Shown here piece after piece: positions 1-6,358 of a DNA stretch of 6,984 bases. The position numbers were made by a program, and so were the translations under genes. This DNA is from JBFKOL01 sp041628815 (GTDB lineage Bacteria > Bacteroidota > Bacteroidia > Chitinophagales > Saprospiraceae). The stretch covers positions 1 through 6,984 of the forward strand of contig JBFKOL010000233.1 in the NCBI GenBank assembly GCA_041628815.1, written 5' to 3'. Position 1 is the first letter of the stretch, and each line of letters starts with the position of its first letter. The notes beneath the pieces were generated by a model. The model was not told the DNA's origin. It saw only the letters and a list, made by a program, of their open reading frames with translations, and made no database searches.

Positions 1-387
1 AAGATCTTCAAAGCACTTTTCGGTAGCAGGTACCACGAACTGACCAACGCTTTTTTTGGTATCGTTATCAGGAAAGGACGGGAGCCATTGTTGCCGGAAA
101 TCGTCGCTGAGGTTCAAAAACAGTATAAAAAGCTCAAAAACATTACCACCGTCTATCTTACAACAGCTGTAAAGGTCTCGAGTGAAACGATAGACAAGAT
201 AAAAGCCGAACTTAAAGTTTTGGGTGAAGCTTCAGGAGAAATCGAAATACATACAAAGGTAGATCCCGGTGTCTTGGGTGGGTTTATTCTCGAAATCGAA
301 GGACGGGTTTACAATGCCAGTGTAAAAGAGAAACTGGCGGCCCTCAAACAAGAAATACTTGACAATTCTTATATCAAATCTTTATAA
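1..387 (+). CDS. atpH: ATP synthase F1 subunit delta, 5'-truncated
   Basis: The delta subunit joins the top of the F1 alpha3beta3 head to the peripheral b-subunit stalk, on the cytoplasmic side of the membrane. The frame is open from base 1 and gives 128 residues ending in KSL and a TAA stop. The family is usually about 180 residues, so roughly the first 50 lie outside the window. The C-terminal signature is visible: a VDPGVLGGFILEIEGRVY stretch (about bases 256-312) followed by a helix beginning NASVKEKL, as in the delta/OSCP family. A TTG at base 88 could be taken as a start, but the family homology continues upstream of it (ELTNAFFGIVIRKGREP, about bases 40-90), so it is internal. The gene ends 12 bases before atpA, consistent with one operon. 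Identity is secure from the sequence and from the atpA and atpG neighbours. Confidence 0.95.
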   Translation, partial: KIFKALFGSRYHELTNAFFGIVIRKGREPLLPEIVAEVQKQYKKLKNITTVYLTTAVKVSSETIDKIKAELKVLGEASGEIEIHTKVDPGVLGGFILEIEGRVYNASVKEKLAALKQEILDNSYIKSL

Positions 388-399
388 AAGAATACGAAG

Positions 400-1986
400 A
401 TGGTAGGTATCAAACCAGATGAAATATCTGCAATTCTTAAACAACAATTGTCTGGATTCAGCACGGTTACCGAACTCGAAGAGGTAGGTACCGTTCTGCA
501 GGTTGGAGACGGAATTGCCCGTGTTTATGGGTTAAGTGGAGTTCAGGCAGGTGAATTGGTAGAATTCGATAATGGTGTTCGAGTCATTGCCCTGAACCTG
601 GAAGAAGACAATGTAGGTGTTGTACTGCTGGGTCCTGGCGATGGTATCAAAGAGGGTTCGAGGGTTAAAAGAACCAAGCAGATCGCTTCCATCGATGTTG
701 GTGAAGAATATGTAGGCAGGGTAGTGAACCCACTTGGACAGCCTATTGATGGGAAAGGACCCATTGGCGGAAAAAAATATTCCATGCCGCTGGAGCGAAA
801 AGCCCCCGGTGTTATTTACAGGCAGCCTGTGAATGAACCCCTGCAGACTGGAATCAAGGCCATCGATGCCATGATACCGATAGGAAGAGGACAAAGGGAG
901 TTGATCATCGGTGACCGCCAGACGGGAAAGACTGCCATTGCCATTGATACCATCATCAATCAAAAAGAATTTTACGACCGGGGCGAGCCAGTTTACTGTA
1001 TCTATGTGGCATCGGGTCAAAAATCCTCAACTGTAGCCCAGGTGGCAAAGGCACTCGAAGAAAACGGTGCCATGGCATATACGGTTATCGTTTCGGCCTC
1101 TGCGGCAGATCCCGCCCCTCTCCAGTTCTATGCTCCTTTTGCCGGAGCGGCGATAGGCGAATTTTTCAGGGATACAGGCCGGCCGGCATTGATTGTTTAC
1201 GATGATCTGTCCAAGCAGGCGGTTGCTTATCGTGAAGTGTCATTGCTTCTTCGCAGGCCTCCGGGGCGTGAAGCATATCCCGGTGATGTGTTTTACCTGC
1301 ACTCCAGGCTGTTAGAGCGGGCAGCCAAGATCATCAACAATGACGACATCGCTAAAAATATGAATGACTTGCCTGAAAGCCTCAAGGAAGCAGGGTTGGT
1401 CAAGGGAGGAGGTTCTCTTACAGCACTGCCTATCATCGAGACACAGGCGGGAGATGTATCAGCATACATCCCTACCAACGTAATTTCGATTACCGACGGA
1501 CAGATCTTCCTCGAATCCAATCTCTTCAACTCGGGTGTGCGACCGGCCATCAACGTGGGTATCTCCGTATCAAGGGTAGGGGGTAATGCCCAGATAAAAT
1601 CCATGAAAAAGGTAGCCGGAACGTTAAAACTGGATCAGGCTCAATATCGTTCTCTGGAAGCTTTTGCCAAGTTTGGCTCCGATTTGGATGCTGCTACGAT
1701 GGCCGTCCTGGATAAGGGAAAGAGAAACGTAGAAGTGCTGAAGCAGGCACAATATTCTCCTGTCCCGGTGGAGAAACAAGTGGCGATCATCTACCTCGGG
1801 ACGAACGGCTTACTAAAAAACATCCCTGTCGACAAGGTGAAGGAATTTGAAGAATTGTTCCTTACTACGCTTGAGAGCAAGGCACCGGAGGTCCTAGAAA
1901 CTTTCAGGTCCGGAAAGTTGACCGATGAGGCCATTGAATCTGTAAAACAAATTGCTGCTGACCTGTCAGCAAGTTATAAGAAGTAA
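400..1986 (+). CDS. atpA: ATP synthase F1 subunit alpha
   Basis: This is the nucleotide-binding, non-catalytic subunit of the F1 hexamer, which alternates with beta and contributes the arginine finger to the catalytic sites. It is 528 residues long, slightly longer than the roughly 513 of E. coli. Visible motifs in order: N-terminal helix (MVGIKPDEISAILKQQL) of the type that contacts delta; beta-barrel with VGDGIARVYGL; Walker A GDRQTGKT at residues 171-178, with the Gln (Q174) typical of alpha rather than beta; Walker B-like LIVYDDLSKQ with D268/D269; and the alpha/beta signature PAINVGISVS at 382-391, followed by the arginine finger R392 in SRVGG. The ATG at 400 is preceded by an A-rich leader without a clear Shine-Dalgarno, and it gives the expected family N-terminus. 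It lies between atpH and atpG with almost no spacing. No key residue is missing. Confidence 0.98.
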   Translation: MVGIKPDEISAILKQQLSGFSTVTELEEVGTVLQVGDGIARVYGLSGVQAGELVEFDNGVRVIALNLEEDNVGVVLLGPGDGIKEGSRVKRTKQIASIDVGEEYVGRVVNPLGQPIDGKGPIGGKKYSMPLERKAPGVIYRQPVNEPLQTGIKAIDAMIPIGRGQRELIIGDRQTGKTAIAIDTIINQKEFYDRGEPVYCIYVASGQKSSTVAQVAKALEENGAMAYTVIVSASAADPAPLQFYAPFAGAAIGEFFRDTGRPALIVYDDLSKQAVAYREVSLLLRRPPGREAYPGDVFYLHSRLLERAAKIINNDDIAKNMNDLPESLKEAGLVKGGGSLTALPIIETQAGDVSAYIPTNVISITDGQIFLESNLFNSGVRPAINVGISVSRVGGNAQIKSMKKVAGTLKLDQAQYRSLEAFAKFGSDLDAATMAVLDKGKRNVEVLKQAQYSPVPVEKQVAIIYLGTNGLLKNIPVDKVKEFEELFLTTLESKAPEVLETFRSGKLTDEAIESVKQIAADLSASYKK

Positions 1987-1987
1987 T

Positions 1988-2881
1988 ATGTCAGGAAGGC
2001 TCAAGGAAGTACGCGAAAGGATCAAATCCGTAAACAGCACGCAGCAGATCACCAAGGCCATGAAAATGGTTTCTGCAGCCAAGCTGAGACGGGCTCAACA
2101 GGCGATCACGCAACTGAGACCCTTTGCCGATCGCCTTGACCAAATCTTAAAGAATATCCTTGCGGACCTGGATAATGGCGCCGTGACATCTTTTGGTGTC
2201 ACTCGTGAGGTGAAAAAAGCGCTGGTTATCGTCATCACTTCCAACAGGGGGCTTGCCGGGGCCTTTAACTCCAACATCATTAAAGCTGCAGTCGATAAAA
2301 TCAATGAATTGGAAGAAGTCAGGAAGAATGGAGACCTGACCATATTATGCATCGGTAAAAGGGGCTTTGATTATTTCCGCAAAAGGTACACGGACTGCAA
2401 CATCGTGCGAGATTATGTGACGTTGTTCGATGACCTCAGCTTTGAACATGTCTCTGAACCTGCCCGCTTTGCCATGAAAGGGTTTGAAGAAGAACAGTTC
2501 GATGTCGTCTTTATCGCATACGGAAGGTTTAAAAATGCGGCCATGCAGTATCCGGACGTCAGGCAATTCCTGCCGGTACCTAAGCCCAAGAAAATCAAGA
2601 CAAAGAAAAAAGTCAGGAAGGCAGATTACCTCTTCGAACCTGGCCAGGTCGAATTGCTCGAACACCTCATTCCCAATATCCTTCTGACAACGTTCTACAA
2701 ATACATCCTGGACACCCACGCTTCTGAACATGGAGCGAGAATGACGGCGATGGACAAGGCAACAGAAAATGCCGAAGAACTCATCAAAGAACTGAGAATT
2801 ACCTACAACAAGGCGAGACAAGAAGCTATTACCAAGGAGCTGTCTGAAATTGTTGGTGGTGCTGCGGCACTGGAGGGATAA
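1988..2881 (+). CDS. atpG: ATP synthase F1 subunit gamma
   Basis: Gamma is the rotating central shaft of F1, linking the c-ring and epsilon to the alpha3beta3 head. The start is ATG 1988, one base after the atpA stop, giving 297 residues. It yields the standard N-terminus (MSGRLKEVRERIKSVNSTQQ) and the N-terminal coiled-coil helix with ITKAMKMVSAAKLRRA. A longer reading from 1952 would overlap atpA and add a non-family leader, so I rejected it. SNRGLAGAFN (residues 85-94) matches the SDRGLCGGLN region of E. coli. The C-terminal signature ITKELSEIVGGAAA (281-294) matches the family pattern. A lysine-rich insert (about residues 198-212, PKPKKIKTKKKVRKA) lies in the middle domain; I believe such inserts are usual in Bacteroidota gamma subunits. 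After this gene the usual atpD-atpC do not follow. Confidence 0.97.
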   Translation: MSGRLKEVRERIKSVNSTQQITKAMKMVSAAKLRRAQQAITQLRPFADRLDQILKNILADLDNGAVTSFGVTREVKKALVIVITSNRGLAGAFNSNIIKAAVDKINELEEVRKNGDLTILCIGKRGFDYFRKRYTDCNIVRDYVTLFDDLSFEHVSEPARFAMKGFEEEQFDVVFIAYGRFKNAAMQYPDVRQFLPVPKPKKIKTKKKVRKADYLFEPGQVELLEHLIPNILLTTFYKYILDTHASEHGARMTAMDKATENAEELIKELRITYNKARQEAITKELSEIVGGAAALEG

Positions 2882-2899
2882 AATTCTTTTCAAAAAACA

Positions 2900-2926
2900 G
2901 TTGCGCTTTTTTCTTATTATCGCAAC
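2900..2926. other. Small inverted repeat in the atpG-nucleotidyltransferase gap
   Basis: GTTGCG (2900-2905) and CGCAAC (2921-2926) are perfect inverted copies separated by 15 pyrimidine- and AT-rich bases. In RNA this would be a 6-bp stem with four G-C pairs, ending three bases before the next start codon. It is not a typical intrinsic terminator because the T-rich run is in the loop rather than after the stem. It could affect translation or mRNA stability of the next gene, or be chance. The rest of the 48-base gap holds no promoter box I recognise. Confidence 0.3.
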
Positions 2927-2929
2927 ATC

Positions 2930-3928
2930 ATGAAAGCCATCATACCTGTCGCCGGGGCGGGTGTACGACTGCGACCCCATACCTATACACAACCCAAACC
3001 ACTCATACTGGTAGCAGGAAAGCCGATCATTTCGTTTATCATTGACCAGTTGCTAGAGGCAGGCATTGAAGAATTCGTCTTCGTACTCGGTTACCTCGGA
3101 GATAAAATCAAATCCTACCTGGAAACAGCCTACCCAGCATTGAGCAAGGAATACGTTTACCAGGAGCACCGCAACGGCCTGGGCCATGCCATCCTGATGA
3201 CAGAAAAAGCTGTCCGGGATACAGAAGAGATCGTAATTCTTCTGGGCGATACTATATTGGAAATCGATATGAAAGATTTTCTTGGCCAAAAAGGTTCGTG
3301 TCTCGGAATACAGCGGGTCCAGGATCCACGATTGTTCGGGGTGGTGGAAATGGCAACCGGCGGAATTGTGAAAAAGGTGATTGAAAAGCCCAAAATTCCC
3401 AAATCCAACCTGGCTATCGTTGGCTTATACAAAATTTCGCAAGTCCATGAGCTCATGTTTGCGCTCAAAGAAATAAGGGAAGAAAAGAAAGATACGGATC
3501 AAGAGATTCAATTGACGGAAGGTCTCATGCGCATGATCGAGAAGGGGTGCGAGTTTACGACTTTTGAGGTTCAGAAGTGGTATGACTGTGGCAGAAAGGA
3601 TATCCTGCTCGAAACCAACAGGGTTCTCTTGGAACAGTTGGTTACGGATGTAGGCACACAGTACGTCTATGACCACTCCATACTCATTCCGCCTGTAGTA
3701 TATGGAAAGTCCTGCACCTTTGTCAATTCGATAATTGGGCCCAATATTACCCTGGGTGATCATGTACGCGTAGAAGGATCTATTCTCACCCATTCGATCG
3801 TCGGTAATTACGTAGAGATCAAACACGCTGTCCTGAGCAAATCCATAATAGGGAACGATGCAATTATCAGAGGTCAATCCCAAAGTCTGAATATCGGAGA
3901 CAACAATGAAATTGACTTTGCTCAATGA
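2930..3928 (+). CDS. Sugar-1-phosphate nucleotidyltransferase with left-handed beta-helix tail
   Basis: Members of this family transfer a nucleotidyl group from an NTP to a sugar-1-phosphate, making NDP-sugars for polysaccharides or cell envelope. The 332-residue protein has the N-terminal Rossmann-like domain (about 1-235). It shows the nucleotide-binding signature GAGVRLRPHT at 9-18 with PKPL at 22-25 (K23), GLGHAI at 83-88, the metal-binding LGD at 105-107 (D107), EKPK at 152-155, and a second acidic motif WYDCG at 217-221 (D219). Residues about 255-320 form hexapeptide-like repeats (VYGKSCTFVNSIIGPNITLG and onward), a short left-handed beta-helix. This architecture is like long-form glucose-1-phosphate thymidylyltransferases. 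The sugar and the base cannot be read from sequence, so no symbol is given. ATG 2930 gives the canonical MKAIIPVAGAG start and has no Shine-Dalgarno. It probably shares the atp transcript, because the gap has no visible promoter. Confidence 0.9.
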   Translation: MKAIIPVAGAGVRLRPHTYTQPKPLILVAGKPIISFIIDQLLEAGIEEFVFVLGYLGDKIKSYLETAYPALSKEYVYQEHRNGLGHAILMTEKAVRDTEEIVILLGDTILEIDMKDFLGQKGSCLGIQRVQDPRLFGVVEMATGGIVKKVIEKPKIPKSNLAIVGLYKISQVHELMFALKEIREEKKDTDQEIQLTEGLMRMIEKGCEFTTFEVQKWYDCGRKDILLETNRVLLEQLVTDVGTQYVYDHSILIPPVVYGKSCTFVNSIIGPNITLGDHVRVEGSILTHSIVGNYVEIKHAVLSKSIIGNDAIIRGQSQSLNIGDNNEIDFAQ

Positions 3929-4987
3929 TTATTTAACATCGATGATACTCTGAATGAACTCTTTTTGAAGGACCAGTTTGATATTGGTGAGGACGATTTC
4001 TCCCATCGTATTACACTTGGTAAAAATATCGTTTTTATGGTGTGCCGCAAGTTCTTCGCGCAACTGTACGACCTTTTCATGGAAAGATATTTTGTCTTTG
4101 ATCATAAGATGGAGTAGCTTGTTCAGCCGCTGTCTTGAGCTTCTTGCCCTCCTGGCTATCAATGAGCGCTCCTCAAGCTGGTATTGCCGTACTGCATCCG
4201 ATTCCAAATGTTTGATTCCCATGTAGATAATGGGATTGTTTTCCTTAAAATACTGGGGCAGGTAAAAGCTTTTACCGCCTTCATAGGATTGTTGATCAAA
4301 ATCAATAGCGCGTAGCCGATATTGCGAGCCTTCAATGTCTGGGGTGATGTCCACGATGTAGTTGTATGCTCTCATATCACCAAGAAGTCGCACAAAACAC
4401 CGCTCATTGAATTTGATGAATTCCTTGGCGATCCTGATCTGGTCAAACTTTGATACATCGAGATAACGCTCCATAAAATCGTCTCCGGGTACGCCTGCAA
4501 CGTGTTCTTCAATAAGGGTTTGGTCGTGGAGGATGTAATTTAGCCGGTCGGGTGACAGGATACCTTCCAGTTCGAGCCCATAGATCCTGCTTGCATCGAT
4601 CTTTTTGATGTAGAAATGATCGTAATTGTCATTGAGTTTATTGATGATCCTTATCCGGAAAGGCTTGGTGTTGCCAAAAGTACAGTAGTCAATTCGTGCA
4701 ACGGAGAGGTGCTCGATTACTTCCAGGTCTCCCTCGGTCTTTAGCAAGGCATATATCATGCAAAGAGAGCGGTATATTTCATCCTGTTCGTTCTGGTGAT
4801 AGAATACCGTCTCCCAAAGTGTGTCTTTTCCCTTGCTGTCAAGCAGTGGTATTGCGGCCATATAACGGAGCATGTCGTCGTATTGCAACGGGAGATCCTG
4901 ACGTCTTCCAAATTGCGTGAGATACTCCGTAAACCTCCTTGACAGAGGAAACAAGACTTTCTTTTTTGAAGGTTTATTTCCGAGCAT
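3929..4987 (-). CDS. Uncharacterised protein with kinase-like catalytic motifs
   Basis: I do not recognise this 352-residue protein by name. It has no signal peptide or membrane segment, so it is likely cytoplasmic. The first 100 residues or so look helical. From about 100 the order of motifs resembles a protein-kinase or aminoglycoside-phosphotransferase fold: a strand with a lysine pair (HFYIKK, K128/K129) in the position of the ATP-binding lysine; acidic residues E160/E161 where an alpha-C glutamate would sit; HVAGVPGDDF (162-171); then RLLGDMRAYNYIVD (200-213) with D204 and N209 at the same five-residue spacing as the catalytic Asp and metal-binding Asn of kinases; and RAIDFDQQ (226-233) with D229/D231 in the place of the DFG-type Asp. 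The His before the catalytic Asp is Leu here. The C-terminal 90 residues are Arg/Lys-rich and helical. It converges on the nucleotidyltransferase with zero spacing and diverges from the aminotransferase. The CDS is secure; the kinase reading is inference. Confidence 0.85.
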   Translation of the reverse strand: MLGNKPSKKKVLFPLSRRFTEYLTQFGRRQDLPLQYDDMLRYMAAIPLLDSKGKDTLWETVFYHQNEQDEIYRSLCMIYALLKTEGDLEVIEHLSVARIDYCTFGNTKPFRIRIINKLNDNYDHFYIKKIDASRIYGLELEGILSPDRLNYILHDQTLIEEHVAGVPGDDFMERYLDVSKFDQIRIAKEFIKFNERCFVRLLGDMRAYNYIVDITPDIEGSQYRLRAIDFDQQSYEGGKSFYLPQYFKENNPIIYMGIKHLESDAVRQYQLEERSLIARRARSSRQRLNKLLHLMIKDKISFHEKVVQLREELAAHHKNDIFTKCNTMGEIVLTNIKLVLQKEFIQSIIDVK

Positions 4988-4989
4988 AT

Positions 4990-5012
4990 GAATAATAGAA
5001 CAATTATTATTC
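4990..5012. promoter_or_regulatory. AT-rich palindrome in the divergent intergenic region
   Basis: GAATAATA (4990-4997) and TATTATTC (5005-5012) are perfect 8-bp inverted copies around a 7-base centre. The repeat lies three bases upstream of the minus-strand kinase-like gene and about 45 bases upstream of the -7 box of the aminotransferase gene. A two-fold symmetric site in a shared intergenic region suits a dimeric regulator. It could equally be a weak hairpin in the leader of the minus-strand gene, or chance in AT-rich DNA. Confidence 0.35.
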
Positions 5013-5056
5013 CTGTTTAATTCTTGGTGTTTCGATTCTTCTTGTAAGAGTAATAC

Positions 5057-5064
5057 TATCTTTG
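5057..5064 (+). promoter_or_regulatory. Bacteroidota-type -7 promoter box (TAnnTTTG)
   Basis: TATCTTTG is an exact match to the TAnnTTTG -7 element recognised by the Bacteroidota primary sigma factor. The -33 element is poor: TTTCG at 5030-5034 lies 22 bases upstream and is the best candidate for the degenerate TTG/TTTG. Only 17 bases separate the box from the ATG at 5082, so the transcript leader would be about 10 bases, with no Shine-Dalgarno. It drives the aminotransferase gene. I did not find an equally good box facing the minus-strand gene. Confidence 0.65.
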
Positions 5065-5081
5065 CACTTTAATCCGAAACG

Positions 5082-6311
5082 ATGCCAGGAGTATCTCAAA
5101 GATCCGATCAAATTCTTCATTCACCGATAAGGAACCTGATACCTTATGCTCGCGAATGCAGGGCCCAGGGCGTACACGTGCACCATCTCAACATTGGCCA
5201 ACCCGATATTCTCACTCCCAAGTCTGCTTTTGACTATTGGAGGAAACAAGATAGTACCGTGCTGCGATATGGGGCATCCGAAGGCAAATATAAATTGCGC
5301 AAAACAGCAGCAGACTACTATACAGCACATGTAGGCCCGGTAACCTATGAAGACGTGTATGTGACCACGGGGGCCTCAGAGGCCATATTGTTTACGCTTT
5401 TTGCCTGCCTCGATGCCGGAGCGGAAATCATAATACCGGAGCCATTCTATGCCAACTACATAGGTTTTGCCCAGGTTTCCGGGATCACACTTGTACCGGT
5501 CACCAGTCACCTGGAAAAAGGATTTGAACTGCCACAAATTGATCAATTCAGATCCAGGATCACCGATAAGACACGGGCGATATTTCTGTGCAACCCGGGC
5601 AATCCTACCGGAAACCTCTATGGAAAGGAAGAATTGAAAAGCATATTGGACCTGGCCATAGAACGTGATCTTTATGTGATCGTAGATGAAGTTTATCGGG
5701 AGTTTTGCTACGATGAACCGTTTACCTCAGTCCTGAGCTTTGAAGAAGCAAGCGAGCACGTGGTGGTCATCGATTCTGTTTCCAAGGTATTCAGTGCCTG
5801 CGGAGCAAGGATAGGTTTTGTCGTCTCGAGGAATAAAAACATTCTTCGCAATATTCTCAAATACGCCGAGCTAAGGTTGTGTCCGCCAATGATTGGGCAG
5901 GACATCGCCATAGGTTGTTTTCAAGACAGGGATACCTACCTGGCCCAAGTAAAAGAAGAATACAGAAAACGGCGCCAGTTGATGTTCGAAAGGTTATCTT
6001 CCATACCTGGTGTCAAATCCTACCTACCCAAAGCGGCATTTTATATCATGGCCGAACTTCCTGTCGATGATTCCCATGACTTTTGTAAGTGGCTGCTGCA
6101 ATCCTTCAGGGATGAAGATGAAACTTTGATGATGGCCCCGGGTGCGGGCTTCTATCTTACAAAAGGTTTGGGCAAAAACCAGGTGCGTATTGCGTTTGTT
6201 CTAGACAAGGAACCTCTCGGAAGAGCTATGGATATCCTCGGCAAGGCTCTCCCGGAATATCCTGGATATACCATGCACAAACAACGCACCAAAGCTCTCA
6301 GGTGGGCATGA
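5082..6311 (+). CDS. Class I PLP-dependent aminotransferase (aspartate aminotransferase-like)
   Basis: A fold-type I transaminase that moves an amino group between an amino acid and a 2-oxo acid, using pyridoxal phosphate in the cytoplasm. It is complete at 409 residues. Visible landmarks: NIGQPD (37-42) near the N-terminal substrate loop; TTGASEAI (95-102) at the phosphate-binding turn; NPGNPTG (171-177) with the PLP-contacting N174; VDEVY (201-205), with D202 pairing the pyridine nitrogen and Y205 contacting O3'; SVSKVFSACGARIG (232-245), which fits the class I attachment-site pattern with Schiff-base lysine K235 and phosphate-binding R243; and VRIAF (368-372), with R369 in the place of the substrate carboxylate arginine. 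All catalytic residues are present. The amino-acid specificity cannot be decided; aspartate, aromatic or alanine types are possible. It has its own promoter and is flanked by minus-strand genes on both sides, so it is probably monocistronic. Confidence 0.93.
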   Translation: MPGVSQRSDQILHSPIRNLIPYARECRAQGVHVHHLNIGQPDILTPKSAFDYWRKQDSTVLRYGASEGKYKLRKTAADYYTAHVGPVTYEDVYVTTGASEAILFTLFACLDAGAEIIIPEPFYANYIGFAQVSGITLVPVTSHLEKGFELPQIDQFRSRITDKTRAIFLCNPGNPTGNLYGKEELKSILDLAIERDLYVIVDEVYREFCYDEPFTSVLSFEEASEHVVVIDSVSKVFSACGARIGFVVSRNKNILRNILKYAELRLCPPMIGQDIAIGCFQDRDTYLAQVKEEYRKRRQLMFERLSSIPGVKSYLPKAAFYIMAELPVDDSHDFCKWLLQSFRDEDETLMMAPGAGFYLTKGLGKNQVRIAFVLDKEPLGRAMDILGKALPEYPGYTMHKQRTKALRWA

Positions 6312-6358
6312 TGCTTGCGGTGCGGTAATAAGGAGCGCCTTCCACCAGCTTTTAATGG

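Noticed and set aside
88..387. A TTG start at 88 for a 99-residue atpH protein
   Set aside because: The same frame is open back to base 1 and encodes delta-family sequence upstream of 88, so the gene is cut by the window edge and the TTG is internal.
532..1020. A 162-residue frame antisense to atpA
   Set aside because: It lies entirely opposite highly conserved alpha-subunit coding sequence and shows no domain or start signal.
1952..1987. An upstream ATG giving a 309-residue gamma subunit overlapping atpA
   Set aside because: The extra 12 residues do not resemble gamma subunits; the family N-terminus MSGRLKEVR begins at 1988, directly after the atpA stop.
2345..2992. A 215-residue minus-strand frame spanning the atpG-nucleotidyltransferase boundary
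   Set aside because: It is antisense to two secure genes, is Phe/Cys/Arg-rich, has no recognisable motif, and looks like a shadow frame.
3425..3925. A 166-residue frame antisense to the nucleotidyltransferase
   Set aside because: It mirrors the beta-helix repeats of the sense gene; its apparent regularity comes from those hexapeptide repeats.
6330..6341. AAGG-AGCG-CCTT as a terminator between the convergent aminotransferase and iron-sulfur genes
   Set aside because: The stem is only four pairs and no T-tract follows on either strand. The 47-base gap (6312-6358) otherwise shows nothing convincing.
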